Origin: Paramesorhizobium leguminum
Lineage (GTDB): Bacteria; Pseudomonadota; Alphaproteobacteria; Rhizobiales; Rhizobiaceae
Direction of reading: 5' to 3'
DNA: 64,000 bases
Assembly: GCF_003217235.1 (NCBI RefSeq)
Contig: NZ_QJTF01000013.1
Coordinates: 32,480-96,479 of the forward strand
Under the pieces are notes generated by a model. It did not search any database, was not told the origin of the DNA, and was given only the letters and a program-made list of their open reading frames with translations. A program made the position numbers and the translations under genes. This document shows positions 15,016 to 26,605 of this stretch, piece after piece (within the stretch, counting starts at the first letter, position 1; each line of letters begins with the position of its first letter).

Positions 15016-15591
15016 ATGGAATCGCTTGGGATAATTTCCTTCGAAACGGCCATAGGCTCCTGCGCCATCTCCTGGGGCGAGCGGGGCATTGTTGGTGTGC
15101 AGCTGCCGGAGGCGAGCGCGGCGGCGACGCTGGCGAGGCTGCGGAAGCGGTTTCCGCCGGCGCAAGAGATGCCCGCGCCTGCTCCTGTGCGGGAGGTTAT
15201 AGACGGCATCGTTGCCCTCCTCGAAGGCGAGAAGGCCGATCTTTCAAAGGCTCCGCTCGATATGGAAGGGCTACCGGCGCTTCATCGGCAAGTTTATGAG
15301 ATCGCGCTCCAGATACCGCCCGGCGAAACCCTGACCTATGGCGCGATCGCGAGGCGGATCGGCGGTGTCAGCCTTTCGCAAGCCGTGGGGCAGGCGCTTG
15401 GCAAGAACCCCTTCCCCATCATCGTTCCCTGCCATCGCGTGCTCGGCACCGGCGGCAAGACGGGCGGCTTTTCGGCCAATGGCGGTGCTGAGACGAAGTT
15501 GCGGATGCTGACCGTCGAGGGGGCGAGGACGAGCGATGAGCCTGACCTCTTCGGCAATCTGCCGCTTGCGATGAAGCCGGGGCGCGGCTGA
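15016..15591 (+). CDS. ogt: Methylated-DNA-[protein]-cysteine S-methyltransferase
   Basis: A 191-residue suicide repair protein that takes the methyl group from O6-methylguanine onto its own cysteine. The active-site motif is PCHRV with Cys139, preceded by the DNA-binding helix SLSQAVGQALGKNPF. IPPGETLTYGAIA is the usual family start of the C-terminal domain. The N-terminal domain is short and lacks the zinc ligands of Ada. AGGATC precedes the ATG. The downstream gene converges on it with only 2 bp between the stops. Confidence 0.93.
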   Translation: MESLGIISFETAIGSCAISWGERGIVGVQLPEASAAATLARLRKRFPPAQEMPAPAPVREVIDGIVALLEGEKADLSKAPLDMEGLPALHRQVYEIALQIPPGETLTYGAIARRIGGVSLSQAVGQALGKNPFPIIVPCHRVLGTGGKTGGFSANGGAETKLRMLTVEGARTSDEPDLFGNLPLAMKPGRG

Positions 15592-15593
15592 AT

Positions 15594-15887
15594 TCAGCGG
15601 AGCTTCGAAACAACATCCGCCGAAAAGCGCAATTCGCGCATGGGGCGTACATGCCTGGTGGTCTCGCTATAGGTAGGGTGGGCCTTGTAAGCCGCCAGCG
15701 CCGCCTCGTCGGCGAATTCGGCATAGACGACGAGATCGATCCTGTCGCAGAGCGGATCGACCTTGGTGTTGTCAAGAACCTCGAACAGATCGCAGTAGGG
15801 GATCGTCCCCAATTGCTCCAGCCCTGTACGCATCTCGTCTAGAGACTGTCCTTCCTTGGCGCTGAAAAAAACGATGTGCCGGATCAA
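15594..15887 (-). CDS. Dabb-domain protein (stress-responsive A/B barrel)
   Basis: A 97-residue protein of the Dabb family, dimeric ferredoxin-like barrels of mostly unknown role. The product starts IRHIVFFSAKEGQSLDEM and has the late motif AYKAHPTYSETTRHVRPM. I place the start at a TTG (complement of 15885-15887) because AAGGAGT lies 5 bp upstream and the family begins at this point; an ATG at 15908 would add seven residues and place the ribosome-binding site inside the gene. Confidence 0.82.
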   Translation of the reverse strand: MIRHIVFFSAKEGQSLDEMRTGLEQLGTIPYCDLFEVLDNTKVDPLCDRIDLVVYAEFADEAALAAYKAHPTYSETTRHVRPMRELRFSADVVSKLR

Positions 15888-15923
15888 GGCGGACTCCTTT
15901 TCATCCAAGTTGGAAATTGGAGA

Positions 15924-16046
15924 AAGGCAATAAGGCAGTAGGGCAGTAAGGCAATAGGGAATTGGAGATTACAGGCAGAAAATGGCAGCAAGGCTGGTAA
16001 CAAAAAGTTTGTCTTTTCCTACTGCCCTACTGCCTTATTGCCCTAA
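15924..16046. repeat. Inverted-repeat element with degenerate AGGGCAGT arms
   Basis: The left arm (15924-15960) is made of degenerate 8-bp units (AAGGCAAT, AAGGCAGT, AGGGCAGT, AAGGCAAT). The right arm (16017-16046) is its inverted complement. It is a diverged relative of the perfect array at 53725. It lies between two leftward genes and would form a hairpin in RNA. Confidence 0.75.
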
Positions 16047-16051
16047 TGTCT

Positions 16052-16399
16052 TCATGCGGCCGCGCGGCCCTTTTCCGTGCCGGGGGCCAGCGTCACTTTG
16101 AGGCCGTTCAGTTCCGGCGTCATGATGAGCTGGCAGGAAAGGCGGGAGTTGTTCTCAACGTGGAAGGTCTGGTCGAGCTGGTCCTGCTCCTCGTCGAGCG
16201 GCTCGTAGAGCTTGTCGCGCCAGCCCTCGTCCACATAGACATGGCAGGTGCCGCAGGCGCAGGCGCCGCCGCACTCGGCCTTGATGTCCAGCCCCCAGTC
16301 GCGGATGATCTCCATCACGCGGAAGCCTTCGAGCGCCTCCAGCGTATGGCGTTCGCCATTCTGGTCGGTAACGTGGATGAGAAGCGTATCGGAACTCAC
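16052..16399 (-). CDS. [2Fe-2S] ferredoxin (adrenodoxin type)
   Basis: A 115-residue soluble electron carrier. The cluster ligands are Cys43, Cys49 and Cys52 in ECGGACACGTC, with Cys89 in RLSCQL; this spacing is that of the adrenodoxin/ISC-type ferredoxins. The start is a GTG (complement of 16397-16399) giving MSSDTLLIHVTDQNG. It lies 5 bp after the reductase gene, so the pair is one unit. It could pass electrons from the reductase to sulfite reductase CysI upstream or to the P450 encoded at 43.4 kb. Confidence 0.85.
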   Translation of the reverse strand: MSSDTLLIHVTDQNGERHTLEALEGFRVMEIIRDWGLDIKAECGGACACGTCHVYVDEGWRDKLYEPLDEEQDQLDQTFHVENNSRLSCQLIMTPELNGLKVTLAPGTEKGRAAA

Positions 16400-16404
16400 T
16401 ATGA

Positions 16405-17747
<1,343 letters not shown>

Positions 17748-17768
17748 ATCTGGCGCTTCCATCCCACT

Positions 17769-18299
17769 TCAAGCCACCGGCATCCGCCGCCAGCTATAAC
17801 TGCCAGCCTGCGCCGATCCACGCCCCGGCTGGTAATAGCCCGGCGTGTCGTGCAGATCGCGTCCCTTCAGGCGTTCCAGCGCTATCCGGTTGGTCACCTG
17901 CAAGGTGTCGAAACCGGCGCGAAGCATGAACACCACCTGATCGATCAGCACATCACCCACCGCTCGCAACTCTCCACTAAATCCGTGGCGGCCTTTCAGC
18001 AGTTCGGCTTTCGAATAGGACCGGCCATCGTTGAAAGCCGGGAACTGAAGCGCGATCAGCGGGATCGTGTCCAGCTTTTCGAGCAGCGGGTCGATATCCT
18101 CGCCCGGCGCAACGGCAACGCCGATCCGGCGATTGCTGGTGCGCCTGACATCGTCATCTAGCCCAAGCCATGCGGCCAGCGGCAGGATGACGGCAGGCGC
18201 ATCGCCCGCTGCGTCCAGGCTTTCCGCCTCGATATAGGGATCGTCGCGGAAACCTTCACGGCCCCACAGTTGTTTTTGGTTCTGCTCGGCTGCACTCAT
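17769..18299 (-). CDS. DUF934 protein of the sulfur assimilation cluster
   Basis: A 176-residue DUF934 protein (VILPLAAWLGL, then APGEDIDPLL, FPAFNDGRSYSKAELL and RGELRAVGDVL-like residues). The family is almost always encoded next to cysH and cysI in proteobacteria and is thought to be an accessory protein of sulfite reduction, with no proven activity. The start at 18299 overlaps the cysH stop by 4 bp, so the two are translationally coupled. Confidence 0.85.
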   Translation of the reverse strand: MSAAEQNQKQLWGREGFRDDPYIEAESLDAAGDAPAVILPLAAWLGLDDDVRRTSNRRIGVAVAPGEDIDPLLEKLDTIPLIALQFPAFNDGRSYSKAELLKGRHGFSGELRAVGDVLIDQVVFMLRAGFDTLQVTNRIALERLKGRDLHDTPGYYQPGRGSAQAGSYSWRRMPVA

Positions 18300-19040
18300 G
18301 AATTCGTTCCTGTCGGCGATAGATTGGACAGCGTGTCGGTCAGGCCCGTGAGATGGATGCCGCATTCCGTCTTGTCCGAACCGGCCCAGCGCCCGGCGCG
18401 CTGGTCTTCTCCGTCCGCGACCGGCCTGGTGCAGGGCATGCAGCCGATGGAGCGGTAGCCCTTCTCGACAAGCGGATGGGCGGACAGGCCATGCGCGACC
18501 ATATAGGCCTGCAGATCCGTCGTTTGCCAGCGGGCCAGCGGGTTGATGCGAATGCGCGGGCCGACCGCCTCGAACACAGGAAGCTCTGCGCGGGTCGAGG
18601 CCTGGAACTGCTTGCGGCCCGTCATCCAGGCGCGGTATGGCGCGACGGCGCGGGCCATCGGCTCGACCTTGCGGATATGGCAGCAGCGGTCCTTGTCGGT
18701 CATGGACAGGGCGCCGAAGGGGTCTTTTTCTTTAAGCGAAACCGGCAGGGGATAGACGTTGCGAACATCCGTCAGGCCAAACTCCTCAACCAACCGGTCG
18801 CGATGCGCGAGCGTCGCGCTGAAATGCTTGCCCGTATCGAGGAAGATGACGGGCGTCGAATGGTCGACCTCTGAAATCAAGTGCAGCAGCACGGCGGATT
18901 CCGCGCCGAAGGAGGAGACCACCGCGATCTCCTCGTTGAAGAGATGATCCACCGCGAGTTCGATGATGAGCCGCGAATCAAGCCCGCCATAGCGCGCTTC
19001 CAGCGCGCGCGCCTCGTCGGCTATGGCTTTTTCATCGATA

Positions 19041-19066
<26 letters not shown>
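18296..19066 (-). CDS. cysH: Assimilatory adenylyl-sulfate (APS) reductase
   Basis: A 256-residue CysH reducing activated sulfate to sulfite with thioredoxin. Two cysteine pairs, Cys128-Cys129 (DKDRCCHIRKVEP) and Cys209/Cys212 (SIGCMPCTRP), bind a [4Fe-4S] cluster, which marks the APS-using form rather than the PAPS form. The catalytic cysteine is Cys235 in KTECGIHL. SSFGAESAVLL is the nucleotide-binding loop. The ATG at 19066 lies 26 bp inside cysI; a GTG at 19063 is an alternative. Confidence 0.9.
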
Positions 19067-20711
<1,645 letters not shown>

Positions 20712-20714
20712 GGC

Positions 20715-21014
20715 TTACAAATTCCCGGATAGGTTACGCGGTACGAAATCGATGGTCGGGCCGGAGATGCGGATGCGCTCGCGCAGGCGCAGCGGGTAGA
20801 GCGTACCGCCGCGTTCCTCGACATCGATCAGATTGACATCGACTACCAGATTGGCGCGGATCGCCGCCTTGCCGATGGCTTCCAGCGCCGCTTCCGCTTC
20901 GGCGTTCCGTGCAATGGACACCCCTTCGATCGTGGGACGCCATTCACCGTCGGCCCCATACCAGACGACTTCGCCATCGATGAGGCGGTTGGCGGTCAGA
21001 ACCTTTGATGTCAT
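20715..21014 (-). CDS. DUF2849 protein
   Basis: A 99-residue DUF2849 protein (MTSKVLTANRLIDGEVVWYG, then YPLRLRERIR). In alphaproteobacteria it typically lies between a siroheme synthase gene and cysI, exactly as here, and its function is unknown. The start overlaps the upstream stop by 4 bp and its stop is 3 bp before cysI, so all are in one transcript. Confidence 0.88.
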   Translation of the reverse strand: MTSKVLTANRLIDGEVVWYGADGEWRPTIEGVSIARNAEAEAALEAIGKAAIRANLVVDVNLIDVEERGGTLYPLRLRERIRISGPTIDFVPRNLSGNL

Positions 21015-22102
21015 GGGTTAAGTCCTTCAACTTCAGGCGAGCGTTTCATGGCAGTTTCCGCCTTGGGGGACAGGGAAGCGGGCGTAAACGCCAGGGAGAT
21101 GCCCGGCACGATCTCGGCGCCGATGCCGGCATCGCGGAGCGTCGCCATCTCCTCGCCCGCGCGGCTGGAGAGGAACAGATCACCGGATTTGAGCCGCGCC
21201 ACGCGCTTGCCCTCCTGGGCCAGTTGCACAAGCAGCGCACCGGCCTCGCGGCTCCTCGCACGGCATCCCTTGCGATTGCCGACAGCAATGCGCTCCGCAT
21301 CGCGGCGGCCCATGGCGATGATGGCCTCGGAAACGCCCGTATCATGGACAATCACATCCGCTTCCATCAGCACGCGCTGGGCGCGCAGCGTCAGGAGATC
21401 CTCAGCGCCCGGACCCGCGCCGACGAGCCAGACATAGCCCTGCGGCGCGTCATGATGCTCAAGAAGCGCCTTCGCGGCGGCATGGGCGGCGGCCTCGTCG
21501 CCGCGCTCAACGCTCCGCGCCACAGTCCCGGAAAAGAAGGCGCGCCAGAACAGCCGGCGGGCGACGCCTTTGGCCAAAAATTTCTCGACGGCGGGACGAT
21601 AAGCCTCCGCCAGCCGGGCGAGATCACCCAGACGGGGGATCAACGCCGCATCGATGCGGGCGCGGATCATCTGGGTCAGCACCGGGCCGGTGCCTTCAGA
21701 GCCGATGGCGATGGCAACCGGCGCGCGGTTGACGATGGCCGGGGTTAGAAAATCGCAAAGCTCGGGACGGTCCACCACATTGACGGGAATGCGCTGGCGA
21801 CGCGCCTCGGCGGCGATTGCCGCTTCCATTCCTTCCTCGCCGGTGGCGACGAAAACCAGCTTTGCGCCGCCAAGATGGGCGGGAGCGAAGGGCTCGGCCA
21901 CATGTTCCAGCCCGTGCTCCGCGATGTAACGCGCCAGCACCGGCGCCGGCTCCGGCGACACGATACGGACAACAGCGCTTGTCTCAGCCAAAAGCCGCAC
22001 CTTGTTGAGCGCTTCCTCGCCGTCACCCACGACGACCACCACTTCGTTCCGGATACGGAAGAAGGCGGGGAAGACCGACAGGGAGGCTGGATTGGACGCC
22101 AC
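21011..22102 (-). CDS. cysG: Siroheme synthase CysG-like, methyltransferase domain truncated
   Basis: A 363-residue protein. Residues 1-210 are precorrin-2 dehydrogenase/ferrochelatase (VVVVVGDGEEALNKVRLL, NVVDRPELCDFLTPAIVNR), making siroheme from precorrin-2. From about 220 a uroporphyrinogen-III methyltransferase domain begins (VWLVGAGPGAEDLLTLRAQR) but stops after about 140 of 240 residues. The normally invariant GGDPFIFGRGGEE reads SGDLFLSSRAGEE. The methyltransferase half is therefore probably inactive, so precorrin-2 must come from another enzyme. GTG start with AGGA 6 bp before it; likely first gene of the cys operon. Confidence 0.85.
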   Translation of the reverse strand: MASNPASLSVFPAFFRIRNEVVVVVGDGEEALNKVRLLAETSAVVRIVSPEPAPVLARYIAEHGLEHVAEPFAPAHLGGAKLVFVATGEEGMEAAIAAEARRQRIPVNVVDRPELCDFLTPAIVNRAPVAIAIGSEGTGPVLTQMIRARIDAALIPRLGDLARLAEAYRPAVEKFLAKGVARRLFWRAFFSGTVARSVERGDEAAAHAAAKALLEHHDAPQGYVWLVGAGPGAEDLLTLRAQRVLMEADVIVHDTGVSEAIIAMGRRDAERIAVGNRKGCRARSREAGALLVQLAQEGKRVARLKSGDLFLSSRAGEEMATLRDAGIGAEIVPGISLAFTPASLSPKAETAMKRSPEVEGLNP

Positions 22103-22222
22103 GGGATATCCTTTTCGATAGGCCTGGATTATCGGCCATTCGCCAAGGATTTATAAGGAACAGACTTGCGCTTGAATATGGCGCGAAGCACCGTTTTTTT
22201 CTTAAACTGTGACGCCACCAGA

Positions 22223-22343
22223 ATTTTCGTTCCCCTCACGAAGGGAATGAAAATCCCACAATTCTTATGGGATTTACCAATCAACACAAGTATTTAGAGT
22301 TGGCAGAACCAGCTTGAAATAGCCCTCTCGGGTTAAACCCGAG
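22223..22343. other. Intergenic region with three short perfect or near-perfect palindromes
   Basis: The 280-bp gap upstream of cysG holds three palindromes. At 22223-22254, ATTTTCGTTCCC pairs with GGGAATGAAAAT with one mismatch. At 22251-22275, AAATCCCA pairs with TGGGATTT across 9 bp. At 22327-22343, CTCGGGTT-A-AACCCGAG is perfect. On the minus strand the second is followed by TTTTC, so it could end yraN transcription. Any of them could also be an operator for the cys operon. Confidence 0.5.
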
Positions 22344-22384
22344 GACTGAGAATGGCGGCAGGACAAGGAGCATCGTTCCTACCT

Positions 22385-22756
22385 CTAATTTCCAGCCATA
22401 AACGCAGCGGGGACGTGCAGCGGCCAGCGCCATGGCAACACAGCGACGAGATCGAACCGCAATGACAGCCGCGTCCGGTCCGGCTGGCGCGCCAGCCAGA
22501 GGTCGGCGGCGGCTTCGATGCGGCGCATGGCGGTGTGGTTGACCGCCTCCATCGCCGCTTCGAGCGATGAACGGGCTTTGACCTCGACGATGAGGATCAA
22601 ATCACCGCGCCTAGCGATGAGGTCGATTTCGCCAAGCCGGGTCTTGTAACGGCGCTGAACGATGCGGAAGCCTTTCAGCATCAAGGCAAGCGAGGCCAGC
22701 CGTTCCGCCGAATGGCCGCGAAAGAACGCCTTGCGCTTGCGGTCGAGCGCCGTCAT
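22385..22756 (-). CDS. YraN family (UPF0102) nuclease-fold protein
   Basis: A 123-residue protein with the PD-(D/E)XK-like block [20 protein letters not shown] and [12 protein letters not shown], which is diagnostic for UPF0102. The family is conserved next to rsmI, as here, and its role is not established, although the fold suggests DNA or RNA cleavage or Holliday-junction handling. It overlaps the rsmI stop by 4 bp. Confidence 0.9.
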   Translation of the reverse strand: MTALDRKRKAFFRGHSAERLASLALMLKGFRIVQRRYKTRLGEIDLIARRGDLILIVEVKARSSLEAAMEAVNHTAMRRIEAAADLWLARQPDRTRLSLRFDLVAVLPWRWPLHVPAAFMAGN

Positions 22757-23649
22757 CCCTTCTTCAGCTCGATGAGCCGCTGATAAAGCTCGCCTTTCTG
22801 CCCGCCGGTCATCTTCGCGGCTTCCCCCGCCGCTTTCGCCGGAGACATTTCGGCGGAAAGCGACAGGAGCAGGCGGTCGATATCCTCCGCGCTTGCCGGA
22901 GCGCGTGTCTCTTCGGGCGGGCCTACCAGCAGGACAACCTCTCCGCGCAGACGGTCCTCGCCGTCGAACTGGCGGGAGAGTTCACCCAGCGGCGCGGTCA
23001 CCACCGTCTCATAGGCCTTGGTCAACTCGCGGCAGAGCGCGCCCTTGCGGGTCTCGCCGAAGACCGCCGCCATATCCGCCAAAGTGGCGGCGGTGCGGTT
23101 GGGGGATTCGAAGAAAACGAGCGTCGCGTCGATGCGCTGCAGCGCCTCGAGCCTCGCGCGGCGCTGCCCCTGCTTGACCGGCAGGAAACCGGCGAAGAGA
23201 AAACTATCCGTCGGCAGGCCCGATGCCGTGAGCGCCGCCAGCACGGCGGATGCGCCGGGGATGGGCACGACGCGGATGCCGGCGGCCTTCGCTTCCCCCA
23301 CCAGCCGGTAGCCGGGATCGGAGACGAGCGGCGTTCCCGCATCGGAGACGAGCGCGACGCTCTTGCCCTCTTTAAGTGCGGCGATCAGCTTCGGCCCCGC
23401 CTCCGCCGCGTTGTGCTCGTGATAGGCGACGGGACGCCTGGTGATGCCGAAGCGATCGAGCAGGACGCGGGTGACACGGGTGTCCTCGCAGGCGAGGACA
23501 TCGGCGCCCGCGAGGGTTTCGAGGCCGCGGACGGTCATGTCGCCGAGGTTGCCGATGGGTGTTGCGACGATATAGAGCGCGGGTTCAAGCGGGCGGGCAT
23601 GGAACCGGGCCTGGCCGATGAGGTAGTCGCGGGAGGGGGTTTCGGTCAA
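22753..23649 (-). CDS. rsmI: 16S rRNA (cytidine-1402-2'-O)-methyltransferase
   Basis: A 298-residue RsmI, which methylates the ribose of C1402 in the decoding centre using SAM. The tetrapyrrole-methylase fold is seen from [18 protein letters not shown] and [16 protein letters not shown] to [16 protein letters not shown] and [19 protein letters not shown]. The start is a TTG (complement of 23647-23649) with AGGAG 8 bp upstream. It forms a two-gene unit with yraN. Confidence 0.93.
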   Translation of the reverse strand: MTETPSRDYLIGQARFHARPLEPALYIVATPIGNLGDMTVRGLETLAGADVLACEDTRVTRVLLDRFGITRRPVAYHEHNAAEAGPKLIAALKEGKSVALVSDAGTPLVSDPGYRLVGEAKAAGIRVVPIPGASAVLAALTASGLPTDSFLFAGFLPVKQGQRRARLEALQRIDATLVFFESPNRTAATLADMAAVFGETRKGALCRELTKAYETVVTAPLGELSRQFDGEDRLRGEVVLLVGPPEETRAPASAEDIDRLLLSLSAEMSPAKAAGEAAKMTGGQKGELYQRLIELKKG

Positions 23650-23684
23650 AGAGAGCGCTCCTGTTTGCGTGGAAGCGCTATAGC

Positions 23685-23843
23685 ACCCCCCTCTGTCCTG
23701 CCGGACATCTCCCCCTCAAGGGGGGAGATTGGCTGACACCACCCTCTGCCTTCCTTCCGCAAGGCTGGCGATTGGTGCCGAACGCCAATGAAGGCGTAAT
23801 CTCCCCCCTTGAGGGGGAGATGTCCGGCAGGACAGAGGGGGGT
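23685..23843. repeat. ~157-bp inverted-repeat element, copy 3 of 5
   Basis: The asymmetric core lies on the complementary strand, so this copy is reversed relative to copies 1 and 2. The ends read ACCCCCCTCTGTCCTGCCGG and its complement. It occupies most of the gap between hemW and rsmI, which point the same way. Confidence 0.9.
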
Positions 23844-23924
23844 GCTCGACGGTAAATGCATGGACACCGGCTTCATCTGAAAAGGTGACCCCACCCTATG
23901 CCACAAATCATCCGCTGCAAAACA

Positions 23925-25079
23925 TCAAGCCGCCAGATCAGCCACAACCGCATCCAGCAGCAGCGCTCCATCAGGTGTGGCGCGGATGTGGGTGGCGTCC
24001 ATCGGCTCGATCAGGCGCTGGCCGACGAGGCTTTCGAGCCTGCCCGGATCGATATCGTGGCCGGTCAGGCGGCGATAGCGCGCCAGATCCACGCCCTCGA
24101 CAAGCCGCAGGCCCATCATGAGGAATTCGTCGCCTTCCTGATCGGGCGTCAGATATTCCTCTTCCACGATGCCATGGCCCTGGCTCTCGGCTTTTTCCAG
24201 CCAGGTTTCGGGATGGCGTTCGGTCATGGTGACGGTGCGGATGCCGTTTTCGACGAAGCGGCCATGGGCGCCGGGGCCGATGCCGGCATATTCGCCATAG
24301 CGCCAATAGACGAGATTATGCCGCGACTCCGCCCCCGGCGCGGCATGGTTGGAAATCTCATAGGCCGGAAGGCCGTGCGCCACCGTTACGGCCTGCGTTT
24401 CGAGATAGAGCGCGGCGGCATGGTCGCCATCGGGCGTCACCAGCTTTCCCGCCTTCCAGAGATTGTAGAAGGGCGTGCCTTCCTCGATGGTCAATTGATA
24501 GAGCGAGAGATGATCGGCGGCGAGCGCGATGGCCTGTTCCAGTTCCGCGCGCCATTCGGCGATCGACTGGTCGGGCCGGGCATAGATCAGATCGAAGGAC
24601 AGGCGGGGGAAGATTTCGCGCGCGAGGCCGATTGCCGTCAATGCTTCCTCGACATTGTGCAGGCGGCCAAGCCGTTTCAGGTCCCGGTCGTTGAGAGCCT
24701 GTACGCCGAGCGAGACGCGGTTGACGCCCGCCGCGCGATAGCCGCGAAAACGCTCCGCCTCGACGCTCGACGGGTTGGCCTCCAGCGTCACCTCGACGCC
24801 ATCGGCGATGCTCCAATTGGCGGCGATCTCGTCCAGCAGCCGTTCCACCGTAGCGGGCTGCATCAGCGATGGCGTACCGCCGCCCAGGAAGATGCTTGTG
24901 ACGACGCGAGGACCTGTTCGCTGCCGTATCGTTCGCATCTCCCGCGCGAAGGCGGAAGCAAAGCGCGCCTGATCGACCGGCTGATGGCGGACATGGCTAT
25001 TGAAATCGCAATAAGGGCACTTGGCCGCGCAGAACGGCCAATGCACATAGACGCCGAAGGTGTTTTCACCCTCGGTCAT
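23925..25079 (-). CDS. hemW: Radical SAM heme chaperone HemW (HemN-like)
   Basis: A 384-residue radical SAM protein. The cluster motif FCAAKCPYC near the N-terminus has CxxxCxxC spacing followed by Phe/Asp as in HemW. FLGGGTPSLM, LEANPSS and NRVSLGVQALND are standard blocks, and the C-terminal HemN domain contains NLVYWRYGEYAGIGPGAHG. The fourth residues typical of the oxidase HemN are absent, so a heme-trafficking role is more likely than coproporphyrinogen oxidation. The ATG is 1 bp after the rdgB stop. Confidence 0.92.
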   Translation of the reverse strand: MTEGENTFGVYVHWPFCAAKCPYCDFNSHVRHQPVDQARFASAFAREMRTIRQRTGPRVVTSIFLGGGTPSLMQPATVERLLDEIAANWSIADGVEVTLEANPSSVEAERFRGYRAAGVNRVSLGVQALNDRDLKRLGRLHNVEEALTAIGLAREIFPRLSFDLIYARPDQSIAEWRAELEQAIALAADHLSLYQLTIEEGTPFYNLWKAGKLVTPDGDHAAALYLETQAVTVAHGLPAYEISNHAAPGAESRHNLVYWRYGEYAGIGPGAHGRFVENGIRTVTMTERHPETWLEKAESQGHGIVEEEYLTPDQEGDEFLMMGLRLVEGVDLARYRRLTGHDIDPGRLESLVGQRLIEPMDATHIRATPDGALLLDAVVADLAA

Positions 25080-25080
25080 G

Positions 25081-25728
25081 CTATTCAATACCCAGCGCAT
25101 CGCGGGCGAAAAGCTGGAAGGCCCGGGCGCGATGCGAAAGCGCTTCCGCCATGCCGGGCTTCCAGCCATGCTTTTCTTCCGCTTCCATTTCGCCGAACGT
25201 TCTTTCGTGACCGTCGGGGAGGAACATCGGGTCGTAGCCGAAGCCTTGGCTCCCGCGCGGCGGCCAGACGAGCGCGCCTTCCACTTCGCCGCGATAGAAA
25301 TCCGTATGGCCATCCGGCCAGGCGATGCAGATGACCGAGACGAACCGGGCGGTACGCTTATCCGGCGTCAGCGCGCCCTTCTCCCGCAGGGCATTCTCTA
25401 CCCGGTGCATGCCATAGACGAAATCGCGCGTACCATCAGGAGTTTCCGCCCAGTTGGCGGTGTAGACGCCGGGCGCGCCGTCAAGAGCGTCAACGGCAAC
25501 GCCTGAGTCGTCCGACAGCGCAGGCAAGCCCGTCGCCTTCGCCGCTGCCAGTGCCTTGATGGCAGCGTTTTCCTCAAACGTCGTGCCGGTCTCTTCCGGC
25601 TCGGGCAAGCCAAGCTCGGCTGCCGATTGCGTCTCGAAACCGAACGGCCCGATCAGGTCATGAATTTCCTGGAGCTTGCCCTTGTTATGGGTTGCGACGA
25701 TGAGCCGGCCCTTTTCAAGCTTCCGCAT
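25081..25728 (-). CDS. rdgB: XTP/dITP (RdgB/HAM1) pyrophosphatase
   Basis: A 215-residue house-cleaning enzyme that hydrolyses dITP, XTP and related non-canonical nucleotides to monophosphates. [13 protein letters not shown] binds the triphosphate, [20 protein letters not shown] carries the catalytic acidic residues and [15 protein letters not shown] completes the site. The start at 25728 is 2 bp after the rph stop, so rph-rdgB-hemW form a tight operon. Confidence 0.93.
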   Translation of the reverse strand: MRKLEKGRLIVATHNKGKLQEIHDLIGPFGFETQSAAELGLPEPEETGTTFEENAAIKALAAAKATGLPALSDDSGVAVDALDGAPGVYTANWAETPDGTRDFVYGMHRVENALREKGALTPDKRTARFVSVICIAWPDGHTDFYRGEVEGALVWPPRGSQGFGYDPMFLPDGHERTFGEMEAEEKHGWKPGMAEALSHRARAFQLFARDALGIE

Positions 25729-25730
25729 GG

Positions 25731-26447
25731 TCAAGCAACCGCCATCTTCTGCAATGAAACCAGCCTGATAATGCCAACCCGCGCGAGCGCCATCAGCGAG
25801 GCGAATTCCTCTTCCGAGAAGGGCGCGCCTTCGGCGGTGCCCTGGATCTCGACGATGCCGCCCTTGCCGGTCATGACGAAATTGGCGTCCGTCCCGGCGG
25901 TTGAATCCTCGGCATAATCGAGATCGATGACCGGCGCGCCATCGACGATGCCGCAGGAGATGGCGGCGACATGGTCTTTCAGCACCTTGTCGAGCTTGAC
26001 CATCTGGCGGGTTTCCATCCAGCGCAGGCACTCGTGCAGCGCCACCCAACCGCCGGTGATCGCGGCGGTGCGGGTGCCGCCATCGGCCTGGATAACATCG
26101 CAATCCACCGTTATCTGCTGCTCGCCCAGCGCCTGCAGGTCGACCACGGCGCGCAAGGAACGTCCTATGAGGCGTTGAATTTCCAGCGTCCGCCCGCCTT
26201 GCTTGCCGGAGGAGGCCTCGCGGCGCATGCGATCGCCGGTGGAGCGCGGCAGCATGCCATATTCCGCCGTCACCCAGCCCTTGCCGGAATTGCGCATCCA
26301 GCCCGGCACTTTTTCCTCCAGGCTCGCCGTGCAGAGCACATGCGTATCGCCGAAGCGGACCAGGCAGGAGCCCTCGGCATGTTTGGAAACGCCGCGCTCG
26401 AAGGAGACGGCGCGCATTTCGTCGGCGGCGCGCTTGGATGGACGCAT
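25731..26447 (-). CDS. rph: Ribonuclease PH
   Basis: A 238-residue phosphorolytic 3'-5' exoribonuclease that trims tRNA precursors. [19 protein letters not shown] is the standard start, and [28 protein letters not shown] and [18 protein letters not shown] hold the phosphate and RNA contacts. It is complete and of normal length. It is divergent from hrcA across 158 bp. Confidence 0.95.
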   Translation of the reverse strand: MRPSKRAADEMRAVSFERGVSKHAEGSCLVRFGDTHVLCTASLEEKVPGWMRNSGKGWVTAEYGMLPRSTGDRMRREASSGKQGGRTLEIQRLIGRSLRAVVDLQALGEQQITVDCDVIQADGGTRTAAITGGWVALHECLRWMETRQMVKLDKVLKDHVAAISCGIVDGAPVIDLDYAEDSTAGTDANFVMTGKGGIVEIQGTAEGAPFSEEEFASLMALARVGIIRLVSLQKMAVA

Positions 26448-26605
26448 GGGATGAACCTCGATTCACAAAACTTAAAAAAGGGCTTTTAGGCTGCAAAAGC
26501 AGAAATAGAAAGGGAGTTACCGCCTGCCCGGCTTTGATCCCCGGAAAGTCCGTCATATATAATCATGTTCACCCGCTTCAGGGCAAAGGAGTCCATGCAA
26601 CGGAC

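Noticed and set aside
22103..22384. Riboswitch (SAM or cobalamin type) before the cysG-like gene
   Set aside because: Only short palindromes are visible; no conserved riboswitch core such as a B12 box was found.
23898..25334. 478-codon frame antisense to hemW and rdgB
   Set aside because: It spans two real, tightly packed genes and has no recognisable domain.
26448..26605. CIRCE operator before hrcA
   Set aside because: No TTAGCACTC-N9-GAGTGCTAA-like sequence is present in the gap.
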